This document shows positions 32,401 through 42,514 of a stretch of 64,000 bases of DNA, piece after piece (position 1 is the first letter of the stretch; each line of letters begins with the position of its first letter). Made by a program: the position numbers and the translations under genes. The DNA is from Sabellastarte sp. h YS-2021 (taxonomy: Eukaryota; Annelida; Polychaeta; Sabellida; Sabellidae): positions 49,233,293 to 49,297,292 of the forward strand of contig OZ024927.1 in the NCBI GenBank assembly GCA_964017235.1, read 5' to 3'. Below the pieces are notes generated by a model. That model saw nothing but the letters and a program-made list of their open reading frames with translations. It was not told the origin of the DNA and ran no database searches.

Positions 32401-34537
32401 GGATGTCGAGTGACAGTTCCACCAGGTCCCAAAACCACGGTTTTGTCGGCCAGCCGGGGGCTATTAGGATGAGCCTGCATTGTTGGGACAGTAGTTTCTG
32501 GACCACTCTTGGTAGCAATGCTGTCGGAGGGAATGCGTACCCTATCATGTTCTTCCAGGAGATGTTTAGCGCGTCCACCGCCCAAGCCTGTGGGTCCGGG
32601 ATTGGAGACACATAGGTTGGAAGTTTGGTGTTCAGGTTGGTGGCAAACAGGTCTATTTGTGGCCGTTCCCAAAGTAGGGAGATCCTTGTGAAGATATGAG
32701 GAGCCAAGGACCATTCTGTGTGTTGGATTTGGTTTCTCCTGGAGAGGCCGTCCGCAATAACATTGAGAGAACCTGGGACGTGCCGTGCTCTGAGTGTTAT
32801 TTGGTGCTTGTTGCACCATGTGAGTAGTCTCCACATGAGGGCACAAAGTTCGGTGGAGTGGGTTCCCCCCTGTTTGTTTATGTGGGCTACCACAGTTGTG
32901 TTGTCTGATGCTACCAGCACTTGTTTCTTGTGGCATTGGTGCGAGAAGTGTTGTAGGGCTAGGATTACTGCCTTTAGTTCCAGTACGTTTATGTGAAGGC
33001 GTTTTTCTATTTGAGACCATAGACCTCCGACGGAGTCGTGATTTAAGTGAGCGCCCCAGCCTGCGTTTGATGCGTCTGTAAAGATTAGAATGTCGTGATC
33101 TCTGGGGTGTAGGAATTCTCCGACTAGGACGTTTTGGGGATTTAGCCACCATTCCCCGTGTTGTTTCATTCTGTGAGTCCAAGGAATTGGAGAATTCAAG
33201 GGCATCGGAGCTCTCCAGTGAGTCTTGAGATGCCATTGAAAAGGTCTCATGTGTATCCTGCCCAGTTTCACAGTTTTCTCCGTGGATGCAAGTAATCCAA
33301 TGATGGACATAAGTGTCCGTGCACTGAGAGTCGATCTCGTCGCGATTGCGTTGAATGTATTTTGGATCTTGCTCCATCTGTCTTTTGTGGGTTTGACCAG
33401 GCCTTGGTCCAACGCAAAATGGTAGCCTATGAAGTCGAACCTCTGCTGGGGGGTGAGCTCCGATTTCTTGAGGTTTACGATGAACCCCAGGCTTCGAACC
33501 AGGGAGAGAAGTTTTGTTGTGTTTTCCTGAGCCTCTGGCTGAGAAGTGGCTCGTATTAACCAGTCGTCTAAGTATTGGTGTAGACGGATGTCTTGTTTTA
33601 AGGCCAGGAGCTTTACCTCCTTCACTAGGGAGGTAAAAACTAGGGGGGCCGTGGCCAGTCCGAAAGGAAGGCTGGTGAACTGGTATGTGGTTCCCTTGTG
33701 GTGAAACCTGAGGAACTTTCTTGATTGAGGGTGAATGGGGATGTGTAGATATGCATCTGACAGATCTATTGAGGTGACCCATTCTCCTTGTCTGAGCGAT
33801 GTGCGGATAGATTCTGGAGTTTCCATCTTGAACTTGGAGACTGTTAGGTATTGGTTTAGGGAGCTGAGATCTATGACGGGTCTCCATTTGTTCCCTGGTT
33901 TTGGAACTAAGAACAGTCGGCTGTAGAACCCGAGACTGTCTTGTTTGTTTACTTTTTCTATTGCGTTTTTGGTTAGAAGATCCAGAATAGAAGTCGACAA
34001 GGCATTGTCTTTGTCGGCGTCGTTGTATTCGCTGTGGATGCAAGGTGTTCTGGACAACTTGGGATGGTCCCTGAAAGGTAGGCGGTAACCCTGTCTTAGG
34101 AGGTCCAGTTGAAAGGGGTGAGCGCCTTGTTGTTCCCAATGTTCTACAAACCACTTGAGTCTGCCTCCTACAGGGAGGTCTTTTATGTTTTCTTGGATAT
34201 ATAAAGGTGCCTTGCCTAACTGTACACTCGGAGTCTTTACCCCCTCCGGTGGGGTGTTTTTGCTCAGAGTCACTTGCCTCTCTGGGAGGCCACTGCTCCC
34301 GGGATGGTTGAGTGGTTTGTGGGGATCCCAAGGAAGCCCTGAAGGGGTTGAAGGAAGTTGTCCATGATTGAGTGGGGGAGAGGATTGAGGAGTGTCATTG
34401 GTTTTGTGTTTGTTGTTGGCTCTGGTTGCCACTGATGTTTTTACCTCTACCCCTGCGAGCTCCTCTGCCTTTGTTGCTACCATGAAAACCACCCCTGTGT
34501 GGTTGTTGCTGTGGGTAGAATTGAGGGGGCATGACAT
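32144..34537 (-). CDS. DIRS ORF2: reverse transcriptase/RNase H
   Basis: 797 residues. The RT domain has 'LFLVPKPGNKWRPVIDLSSL', 'WVTSIDLSDAYLHIPI', 'FTSLPFGLATAPLVFTSL' and the catalytic 'LHQYLDDWL' (YLDD). RNase H follows: 'ILIFTDASNAGWGAH', 'INVLELKAVILAL', 'VASDNTTVVAHINKQGG', 'VIADGLSRR'. The conserved downstream part 'QIDLFATNLNTKLPTYVSP' and 'YAFPPTALLPRVVQKL' is the domain often labelled methyltransferase-like in DIRS elements. The start overlaps the end of ORF1 by 143 bp in another frame, so expression may need reinitiation or frameshifting. Confidence 0.92.
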   Translation of the reverse strand: MSCPLNSTHSNNHTGVVFMVATKAEELAGVEVKTSVATRANNKHKTNDTPQSSPPLNHGQLPSTPSGLPWDPHKPLNHPGSSGLPERQVTLSKNTPPEGVKTPSVQLGKAPLYIQENIKDLPVGGRLKWFVEHWEQQGAHPFQLDLLRQGYRLPFRDHPKLSRTPCIHSEYNDADKDNALSTSILDLLTKNAIEKVNKQDSLGFYSRLFLVPKPGNKWRPVIDLSSLNQYLTVSKFKMETPESIRTSLRQGEWVTSIDLSDAYLHIPIHPQSRKFLRFHHKGTTYQFTSLPFGLATAPLVFTSLVKEVKLLALKQDIRLHQYLDDWLIRATSQPEAQENTTKLLSLVRSLGFIVNLKKSELTPQQRFDFIGYHFALDQGLVKPTKDRWSKIQNTFNAIATRSTLSARTLMSIIGLLASTEKTVKLGRIHMRPFQWHLKTHWRAPMPLNSPIPWTHRMKQHGEWWLNPQNVLVGEFLHPRDHDILIFTDASNAGWGAHLNHDSVGGLWSQIEKRLHINVLELKAVILALQHFSHQCHKKQVLVASDNTTVVAHINKQGGTHSTELCALMWRLLTWCNKHQITLRARHVPGSLNVIADGLSRRNQIQHTEWSLAPHIFTRISLLWERPQIDLFATNLNTKLPTYVSPIPDPQAWAVDALNISWKNMIGYAFPPTALLPRVVQKLLSQQCRLILIAPGWPTKPWFWDLVELSLDIPRQLPPIRSLLKQPLNNQFHTHPESLNLHAWYLGAQLSRTKALPQRWQIELLHLKDSLLEPSTPQNGQFSKGGAPNNRWTSGLLL

Positions 34538-36680
34538 ATTGAGGAGGGGGCATCTGGTAATACCCTCCTTGTTGATACGCCCCTCTGCCCCTGCCCCTGG
34601 GTTTCTTCTTCTGCTTGCCGTAGGGGTGAAACCTTGTGCTTTGTTGGTTTCCGGTCTTAACTCCTAGACCTATCAGGTGTTGTTCGTATTCTTGCATCAA
34701 CGATCTCTCAAATAGGTCTGGGCCAGAGATAGGGGCTGCCCGTAGATTCTTTAGGCGATAAGAATCAAGACTATTATGGGCGTTCTTGAGATAGGAGTCC
34801 CTTCTGATCAGGACTAGGTTGGTTAGCAGGTGGAGAAATTTCTCCAGTAAGTGTTGATAGGCGACAGCGGTACTCCTGCTGATGTCCAGCATGAACTGCA
34901 TCTGTGGGGTATCCTCTACAGTTGAGTTGAGCAGTTGATGGAGAAACTGATCCCTGTTGTTTGGGTCTGGATCTGATGCCAGTAATCCAAATGTCTTTTC
35001 CCTTTGGTCTCTAGCTGCTCTGAGATTGTTAAGGGTCGATTCACTGGCGGTTGAGAGTGTTGATAGAAAATTTGAAGTAGCAATGCACTCCCTAACCATA
35101 AGTTCCAGTTTAACCAGTTCTCGTTGGTTGATAGAGGCTGTAGGAAGGCCTTTGTACCCGGGCCTGGCAATGTTTGAGAAAGCCTGTGGTACTACTTGAG
35201 GTCTCTGTTCAAACGTTTCCCCTGCCACTGGGTACCAGTTCCCTCTGTTTGGTGGGTTGGGCACAAATTGTCCAATATCCAGGGAAGTTGATGAGGCTGG
35301 TCCAGGTTTGACCACCGTATCCTGGTTTTGGAGCAGTTTTGCGATGTCATCCATAAGGGGAAGTTTGAGAGACGGTGGACGGGAGGATTGCTCCATGCGG
35401 AACATATTTGGATCGCGTCCAAGTCCTGAGCCGAGTTTGTAATCCTCCGCCTTTGCCGGGTCGTCTATGCCAAGGTATTGGCGTACTCGGTCAATGAATG
35501 CGTGGAAATCTGCCTTGGGGGGAGGTGCTAAGTTCTCCGGTTCTGAGTCATCTACTTGAGAGGCAGATGAGTAGGATGATCCCGACTCCAAGCCATAGTC
35601 TCCCTTCTCGAGCCTTTGGAGGGGAGATTCTGATTGAGTTGGTGGTTGGGTTGGAGATGGAAGAGTAGGAGAAACTACCGCTTTAGTGGCTTGAGCGATA
35701 GAAGCTGACCCCTTTACCCCTTTTAATCCTTTCTTGACTGTCTGGTGAAAGGAGGTGTCCATCGGTTCTGGGGGTGTTGGAACCGGTTGGTTAGGTTGTG
35801 TTTGAACGACCTGGCTAGGTTGAGCCTGTGCAGATGGTTGTGGTGCTGAACTATCTGAAGGAGATGGGGAGAATTTCTTGAACATTTCCTCCATGGAGGA
35901 GGTGAGAAACTGTTGAAGGCCTGATTGAAGTTGTGAGGATAGGTCCAACATTTGTTTCTGATTTCGCTGTGACAAATTCTCCATCATTTGTAGGTTTTGC
36001 TGTTCGAAATGTGCTTTTAGCATCTGTGTGCGAGGAGTAGGTGGAGGTACCAGTCTCTGTGGATCTGGAGCGGACGAGAACATTGGGTCCTGCTGGATGG
36101 TGGCTTTGGGTGGTGCTGGAGTCTTGAAAAAGACTGTTGATGTAGTGGGCACCGTGAGAAAAGCCGCGGACCTTGGAGGCGGTACAGAAGGTTGTACAAA
36201 TTGTATCCCACTAGAGGGGAGATTCTGTGTCGACTGCAGTGGAGACAAGCCGGCCGGTGCTGACACTCCGGTCGGAGACACATAGCCGGTAGTACCGGTC
36301 CCGCTATCCTCGGTATTTAGATCCAAGATGGAGTCGTCTATTTCACCGGCCTCCGGATCCTCATCTTCCGGTTCCGGATCAGCCGGCAAATTCTTGGATG
36401 CACGCTTGGCACTTCTTTCGTGAAATACAGTCCGGAGGTGATTCCATTCCACCTCTGTAAGGGCTGAACATGCAGAGCAAGCCTCTAGAGGGGCTCCTGA
36501 GGCACAAGGGTCGTCCCCTTTACAGTGCATTCTACAGCTGTAACACCTCAGGTGCTTATCAAATGCTGGCATCCAGTGCCCACATTTTCCCCTCTTCTGA
36601 TAAGGAGGAGTGCCTACCATGTTAGTGGTGGAAAAAATAAGTGTCACAAAATACAAGACACAAGAAGTTAATCTCACCAA
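34395..36680 (-). CDS. DIRS ORF1: gag-like protein
   Basis: 761 residues. An N-terminal Cys/His cluster, 'CGHWMPAFDKHLRCYSCRMH' then 'CSACSALTEVEW', resembles the zinc-binding head of DIRS gag proteins. A long Pro/Gln/Ser-rich disordered region follows, then an all-helical conserved block ('LVKLELMVRECIATSNFLST', 'FGLLASDPDPNNRDQFLHQL'). The tail is Arg/Gly- and Gln-rich ('RGRGRGAYQQGG', 'GSNKGRGARRGRGK') and suited to RNA binding. It begins ~350 bp inside the right end. Confidence 0.88.
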   Translation of the reverse strand: MVRLTSCVLYFVTLIFSTTNMVGTPPYQKRGKCGHWMPAFDKHLRCYSCRMHCKGDDPCASGAPLEACSACSALTEVEWNHLRTVFHERSAKRASKNLPADPEPEDEDPEAGEIDDSILDLNTEDSGTGTTGYVSPTGVSAPAGLSPLQSTQNLPSSGIQFVQPSVPPPRSAAFLTVPTTSTVFFKTPAPPKATIQQDPMFSSAPDPQRLVPPPTPRTQMLKAHFEQQNLQMMENLSQRNQKQMLDLSSQLQSGLQQFLTSSMEEMFKKFSPSPSDSSAPQPSAQAQPSQVVQTQPNQPVPTPPEPMDTSFHQTVKKGLKGVKGSASIAQATKAVVSPTLPSPTQPPTQSESPLQRLEKGDYGLESGSSYSSASQVDDSEPENLAPPPKADFHAFIDRVRQYLGIDDPAKAEDYKLGSGLGRDPNMFRMEQSSRPPSLKLPLMDDIAKLLQNQDTVVKPGPASSTSLDIGQFVPNPPNRGNWYPVAGETFEQRPQVVPQAFSNIARPGYKGLPTASINQRELVKLELMVRECIATSNFLSTLSTASESTLNNLRAARDQREKTFGLLASDPDPNNRDQFLHQLLNSTVEDTPQMQFMLDISRSTAVAYQHLLEKFLHLLTNLVLIRRDSYLKNAHNSLDSYRLKNLRAAPISGPDLFERSLMQEYEQHLIGLGVKTGNQQSTRFHPYGKQKKKPRGRGRGAYQQGGYYQMPPPQYVMPPQFYPQQQPHRGGFHGSNKGRGARRGRGKNISGNQSQQQTQNQ

Positions 36681-36811
36681 AGAGTATACTAGAGTTGTCT
36701 ATAAACAACGGTGAGACAATAGATATATTCCTAGAGTAAATATCCTCTTAGAAACTGTATAAAAACTATCACAAAGTGAGAGTTCTAAAGAAAGCCAACT
36801 GATAAGATGGC

Positions 36812-37035
36812 TACCAACGGAAAGAAGGAAGAATCACGTGATCTGCTGCGCAGTCGTCATATATCCGGTCACCTCGGTACCGGTGTATCCGGTGAAGTGA
36901 GCCGGCTCCGGGGAGACCTCTCCCCGCACTCGGCCGGGAAAGTTTCCAACTTTCTACCCGTTGGCAGCTTTTCCGGTGGTCAACGGAATAGCACTCTGTT
37001 TCAATAGGTAAGTACATTGTAGCGCAATAAAATTT
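36812..37035 (+). repeat. DIRS inverted terminal repeat, right copy, and outer end
   Basis: Inverted partner of 30391-30592. Its outermost 45 bp ('agcactctgtttcaatagg' through 'gcgcaataaaatt') differ from the left end and are matched instead by the right half of the internal complementary region. Confidence 0.92.
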
Positions 37036-37358
37036 TAAAATTCATCCTGAATAAGAAGATAAGGACAGTTTATCCGAGTTTACTAGACAGTGATTTATAT
37101 ACAACATATGTAAGAAAGATTTGTAGACCAAACCTTAAAGAAAGGTTCTTTGTGGTAAATTATCTTGGAAGATTTTGTCTGTGTTCTAGTTTACAGTGGC
37201 ATATTCATAATCACTTCTGTGTTATTTATTAACGCTGTAAGTGAAGAAAAGATCTTTCTAATTGTTTAAATGCGGGTAGGTCCTGTAATTAAGTTAAAAG
37301 TAATTAAGTTTTGGAGAGGTCCAAATTCTGGATACAAAAAAAAAAAAAAAAATTACAC

Positions 37359-37376
37359 AAGTCGTAATTACGACTT
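37359..37376. repeat. 18-bp palindrome AAGTCGTAATTACGACTT, isolated copy
   Basis: A perfect palindrome just after an A-run (37335-37352). The same word occurs at 38517-38534 with relatives around it. Probably the end of a small palindromic MITE. Confidence 0.7.
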
Positions 37377-37379
37377 AGT

Positions 37380-38015
37380 AAGTAAAGTTATTTTCATAAA
37401 GCTCTGGTCCCATTAGGAGAAATTTACGTTGTGAGTGTTCAACAATCTCAAATCAAAAGAGTAGGTTGTTATAGAGAGTACACTTGATTACAGTTTTGTT
37501 AGACCAGTTTGAGACTTTTTAACTCTATTGGGTATAGTTTAAAACAGATGTTCTATTGTTTTTTACCAAAAGTTGTAGGTAGCCTGTGCAAATGTCTAAG
37601 ATATGTAATTTTTTCACAACAAGCCAAGACACCCAACAACCCTACACTCCACAAGTTACCCACAACCCTCACCCCAAAATAAACAACATTCTAGGGTTGT
37701 GGCCATGCCACTGGAAAAGTTAGTACAATGGAACATCCACTTTAGTCTAAGCAAGGAAAATTAGGTCAGGCACTATTGAAGCCCATGTGGCTCTATGACC
37801 AGTTACACCCAGTGCACAATATTGAGTGTTAGCTAGTTGTTTAATGTCATTGGCTCTACCTGAATGTTATTAGTCAGTGTTCTGTAGGCTGGTACTACTG
37901 ACTACTTGGGTTGAAGTCAGAGCAACTTTCCAACCTTTAGTATATGTAGCAAAAGATTTTATGGTCAGCTAGGCACTGTGGCCTTGTCCTGTAAGTCATG
38001 CCCAAGTTAGTTAAA
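37380..38015. other. Unannotated stretch
   Basis: No gene or repeat family recognised. Confidence 0.4.
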
Positions 38016-38017
38016 GA

Positions 38018-38272
38018 TATTTAGTTGTTTAACATCCACATCAACCACTCAGGGTCATACTCACATTTACAATAGAGAGACAGAGGTTTGGAGATGACTT
38101 AATTATCGTTTCCAAGGTTCTTTTATGTGCCTCTGGGGATAGGGCCCAATGACACGGGACCTCCCTTTTAGTGATCATCCGAGTCACTATGTATCTCCCT
38201 GATTCAGGCTTGAACCCAGATTAACAGCGCATCAGGCAAGTGTGTGACCCACTTGACCACCAAGGGAGATCA
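38018..38272 (-). mobile_element. tRNA-derived SINE, subfamily 2, reverse copy
   Basis: On the minus strand it starts 'ctcccttggtggtcaagtgg' (A-box region). The B box 'gggttcaagcctg' follows, and it ends 'ggttgatgtggatgttaaac'. It shares its 3' half with the copy at 12405. Confidence 0.75.
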
Positions 38273-38459
38273 TGCCCAACTTAAAGCTTTAGCTCTGAGC
38301 AAACACCACACCCTCTACTGGCATAGATTGGTGTTATAAAGGAATATTGTTTGGTCAACTTTATTCTGCATTAGCTACCTCCATCATTGTTTAAAATCGT
38401 CCCCAATGTGACCCAGTCTTAAATTATAATTGCAAAGACAATTTTGTTGTTTTTGGTTT

Positions 38460-38632
38460 TAAAAAAAATTCATAATTCGTAATTACGACTTAGTGTCTCG
38501 TAATTATGACTTGTGTAAGTCGTAATTACGACTTAGGAGTTCTTGTTTTTTGTTTTAAAAAAATTTCATAAGTCGTAATTACAACTTAGTATCTCGTAAT
38601 TACGACTTGTGTACGACTTTTTTTTAACATGA
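38460..38632. repeat. Cluster of 'tcgtaattacga' palindromes
   Basis: Five to six direct and inverted copies of a 'gtcgtaattacgac' word with changes (38476, 38499, 38517, 38571, 38594), separated by 'tagtgtct' or 'tagtatct'. The stretch from 'ttttggttttaaaaaaaatt' to 'ttttttgttttaaaaaaatt' repeats as a unit of ~100 bp. Confidence 0.75.
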
Positions 38633-38639
38633 CCCTTAT

Positions 38640-39330
38640 AGGCTTCCGTAGATTTTCAATGTAAACCTGCAAAGTTAATTCCATTCAGGATTGTGATCAG
38701 CATTAATTTTGCTTCACAGAAGAGAGAGAGATACAGAGCAGCCAATATAAAGAAAATTTCAGCATTTTATTACTTCAATGGACATAGAGACTTCAGAATC
38801 TCTAAATTTTATTAGCATACTTTCCTCTGAAAATATACTTCAAAAGTGGCCAATCTTTAGACACAAATCTGTGCTGGTAATTTTAAGAATCCACTCTCAT
38901 TTTAGCAATTTTTATTACTTATTTTTTACATGGTAAACATTTGGCTCATTCTCTTTGTTAACATACATTAAAACTTGATACCTGATAATTTGTCTTTTCT
39001 AAAATATCCAGTGATAAGCGTGGTCTAGTTTGATTATAAATCTGCATTAATTTTCTACTTTATCCCTTTTTTATGCTAGACCATAAATCACTTTCTTACA
39101 TTATGTCAAAAAGGGTGTCGTATACAGATGCTATAACTAACCTTAAAATCTTGGTAGTCTCAAGATTGTTGCTAGACAAAAATAGGATTCTAAGTTTGAC
39201 TACCAATCTTAATATCAGAAAATGTTGGATGAATATTTCCCAGCATTTGTGAATTTTTCAAAATGCTAATAGAAAAGTTTAAGGTGAATATTTTAAATAT
39301 GTTTCTTCTTTGTATGTGTAATCAGTATTG
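38640..39330. other. Unannotated AT-rich stretch
   Basis: No supported gene or repeat. Confidence 0.4.
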
Positions 39331-39334
39331 TAAA

Positions 39335-40112
39335 TATTTCTATGAGGTAAACAGGAATCTTGATATGTGGTTTAACAGTGATTTCTCTTTTATCAGGCAT
39401 ATTAAAAAACCTTTAAGGTTTGCTTTGGTCAAATCAGGGATCTCAAGCAACTCAGACGGTATATCACATGAGATGCTTCTCTTTTGGCAGCTAATGCTCT
39501 GTTTGGTGGCTGACTTGACTACTGTAATTCCTTGTTTATGAGTCTTTCTGCTCTTGATCTTTGCAAGTTGCAAGATGTCCTGAACAGTCGGTCACTAGTA
39601 CCAGTAAGTACTCACACACCACTAATGTAAGAGAGACTCCCAATTGCTTACCTATTGTCCTGGGTTTAAGACTGCCTTGCTGGTGTACAAGTTCATACAA
39701 AGTAGATATCCGAAATACTTTTAACCTTCTCTTAAACCTAGACACAGTGTGTACAATACTCATAAAAGTGGATGGTGTGGTGCTTGAAGACCCACATTTT
39801 GCTTAATCAGTGTGTAAGTCTGCTAAGCATTTTGGTGTCAGCTTTTCTTATGATGCCACAATGATTTGGAATGATCCGCCTAACAATGTATGTTCGGCCA
39901 CTTCTCTCCCTTGGTCCAGAAATAAGTTGAAAATTCTCTTTGAAGAAGCTTACCCACTCATTTTTTTCTACCAGTGTTTTCTCTGGGGTGTGGAGCCCTG
40001 CTCTGTCTCAGGTCAATTAATTATGGAGCTCTACATTTCTATGTCACGTCTTTTAGAGTCTGTCTTTAAGACAGAGATTAAGCACTATAAAAGTGCAATT
40101 AGAATTAGTATT
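39335..40112 (+). mobile_element. CR1/L2-like LINE, decayed 3' third
   Basis: Old copy of the same LINE family: 'NLDMWFNSDFSFIRHIKK' corresponds to 'NLGVWFDSDFSFSCHV'. Across stops come an 'LEDPHFA' block and then 'KSAKHFGVSFSYDATMIWND'. The 3' end 'gagattaagcactataaaag' with an (agaatt) remnant is at 40073-40110. Many stops and frame changes. Confidence 0.82.
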
Positions 40113-40429
40113 TTATGTATTTACTTCCACAAAAAAATGTTTTAAGATTCTACATTCACTATTATCTTACATGAAAGCTGGCTGTATGGATAAACTACTT
40201 TTCATGTTTTCATGCTGTTTGTTAAAATTAAAATTCATGTCTTGAAAATGACTACTTTTGTTTTAAGGTTCACACAGAGCAAAGTAAACTTCAAATTATC
40301 TAGACTTAAAACATTTCTTTTTGTATTTCCTTTTTTTCTCCTGTCATATTGCCAATTATGTTATTAGTTAATACCTCTTTCTAACCATTTTGGAAAATAA
40401 AACTTTTGTCTTAATACGATAAATGATGA

Positions 40430-40680
40430 TAAAGGAGCCTGGTGACGTAGTGGTTGACATACTGTCCTCTCCCCTCCAGGGTTACTGGTTTGAATCTTGG
40501 ACATGACCTTAAGTGGGAAAGTTGCTAGTTTGTTACAGATGCCCAGTCGTTTCCAGTGCAGAATTTTGACCACCTGGTATGTACTGGTTCTGCCCTCAAC
40601 ACTACCCTTTGTGATTTGATTTGTATAATGTGTTGAAAATGATGTTAAACCCAACTAAATAAACAAATAATGAAGATGAT
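40430..40680 (+). mobile_element. tRNA-derived SINE, subfamily 1
   Basis: Head 'ctggtgacgtagtggttgac', decayed B box 'ggtttgaatct', body 'aagtgggaaagttgctagtt' and 'tatgtactggttctgccct', end 'gttgaaaatgatgttaaacc' followed by an (aaataaac)-type tail. Confidence 0.8.
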
Positions 40681-41880
40681 ATCATTGTTAGGCCTGACTT
40701 TGTGTGTGCTACAAAATCTTGTATAATGGAATTTTATAGTATAATAAAGCATTTAACACCTAACAGAAAACTTTATAATCCTTCAAATGTGAATTCTCAA
40801 ATTAATAAATCAAAGGCCTGTTGAATGTCGATTAACATTAGCAAACCGGGGATTTTATGCCCTTATGCATAGTTTGGCAGATCTTAGTTTCCTTAATTAT
40901 TAAAGTAACTCATCTATTCCAAATGATTTATAAGATTTTTTATGCAAGTTCTAAAAGGTAATATCAGTAATCCAGTAACCTTAACAGCATAAGGTTTTAT
41001 GTGCTTCAGTGGTGTACTCCAAAGTTTGAAGGATTTTGCAAAAGCAGTACATAACAACTGCACTGGGCTTGATCTTTAAGCTGTACTCTCTGTAGTCATT
41101 CAGTAGACTACCAATTCATGCAGCTCTGCCAAACACTTGGTGAACATGAAAATGTAACAAGTATTTTTTACAAAAAAAAAATAAGCCACTATAAATTTGA
41201 AGTTGAAATAGGCAAGTCATTTAAAATAATTTGCATAATGTTATCACCTTTATTTTCCTCTTTATGTCTGGTAAATGTTTCGTTAAACTTTATATCAGTA
41301 TAATATTGGAAAGTTTAATACCAGAAAGTGACAAAGCTTAACTTTTGTTTACTTCAGAAAAACCTTCTTTGGTTCTTCCTGTCACAAATATTTTTACTTT
41401 TTCAAAGTGGTTGAAGTGACATGAAAAGTATATCCAAATTAAGAAGGTTCGCAGACTTAGGCTCCATTGTGGGAGAGAGTGACACATGTCCTAATATTCA
41501 GCTGCCCTGGACCTACTCTTAACAAAGCACCCGTTAAGAGAGAGAGTAAATGGGTACTAATGTGCTACATGTTTATTGTTTTTTCCCCAACAATACTGTC
41601 AATACACATGATTGTGTTGTAACTAAACATATTAAATGTAGTGACAAAATCGGAAGTCAGGCTTCTAGAAACTAATCCATCAGTTCCTATTTTATTGATG
41701 CCTAATGGATGTAATGTTATAACCAGGTGTAGCAGAATTGAAATAACTGTTCTCTGTGGTGCAAATTGCTTTGAATGCTATATGTTGCTACAAAACATTT
41801 ATTCCATTTCACTTCTGACTTATAATTGCGTGAGAATTCACAGCTTTGTACAACTGTTGGTTTGTACGTCTGGTTGATTT
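40681..41880. other. Unannotated stretch
   Basis: AT-rich, no supported feature. The open frames at 41641-41877 and on the opposite strand overlap each other and match no family I know. Confidence 0.4.
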
Positions 41881-42001
41881 TATGGGGTGTTCCACTAGGG
41901 CTGTCTTGTGGGTAACTAGGATTTTTCAGTTGTTGGAAGCAATGTTTACCGATTCTGATAGGGTCGGCTGTAGTTTCCCGTCTTGTTGTGTTGGGTCGGC
42001 A

Positions 42002-42025
42002 AAATATCAAACATGTTTGATATTT
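42002..42025. repeat. 24-bp perfect palindrome
   Basis: The word 'aaatatcaaaca' is followed directly by its reverse complement, flanked by 'gggtcggc' and 'accgatcc', which also partly pair. It looks like the centre or end of a palindromic MITE near the Harbinger remnant. Confidence 0.75.
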
Positions 42026-42514
42026 CACCGATCCTCCCCGACTCTTCATCCTGACCATGGCCACGCCCACCTGGTAACCGTTTTCTCTTGTTTGTCTACG
42101 TCCTGTTGTAGTCACTTCCAGACCTGTCCTATACTGTAACAATCTTGTTGGGAAACCCTTGCCAGCCTGTCGTATTCAAGTACCCCCCAGCCTCATTCCA
42201 TGACAAGCCGTAGAACAACAGCAACCAAACTGGCCTGTCATAAGCATCCAAGACCTGACTTGGTCGCTACCTGCAAGTCATCACAGCAGGACAAACCGGG
42301 AATACAGCAGGACAAGACATAAGAGAAAAACAAAAAGGCAGTTGCAGCAACAGACAAACCAGGAAGTATATAAGAAAGGTTTGTTTCATTTGACTGACTC
42401 ACGGCTTGTCAGTTATGGGATGTATGTCCAGTCGGCTGGTCCTGCATTCCATTTTTGTCTGCCAATCAGAGTAAAACTCTGAATAGTTAACCCAATAAAC
42501 AACAGGGTCTTAAG

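Larger units (their letters stand above)
30351..37035 (-). mobile_element. DIRS-type tyrosine-recombinase retrotransposon, apparently complete
   Basis: A 6.7-kb element read right to left: inverted terminal repeat, gag-like ORF, RT/RNase H ORF, tyrosine recombinase ORF, internal complementary region, second inverted terminal repeat. DIRS elements integrate through a tyrosine recombinase and a circular intermediate templated by the complementary region, so no target duplication is expected. All three ORFs are long and open and the two repeats agree over ~200 bp, so insertion was recent and activity is possible. Confidence 0.93.

Noticed and set aside
32340..34667. Plus-strand open frames opposite the DIRS ORFs
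   Set aside because: They are antisense shadows of RT/RNase H and gag, whose motifs are clear on the minus strand.
37335..37352. A-run as the poly(A) tail of a processed pseudogene
   Set aside because: No upstream coding remnant or target duplication was seen.
38460..38632. CRISPR-like array
   Set aside because: The spacing is irregular, the words are palindromic and diverged, and the DNA is clearly animal.
41641..42142. Opposing frames (78, 97 and 141 residues) around 41.6-42.1 kb
   Set aside because: The 141-residue frame runs through the 24-bp palindrome, and no family is recognisable. Taken as repeat-derived.
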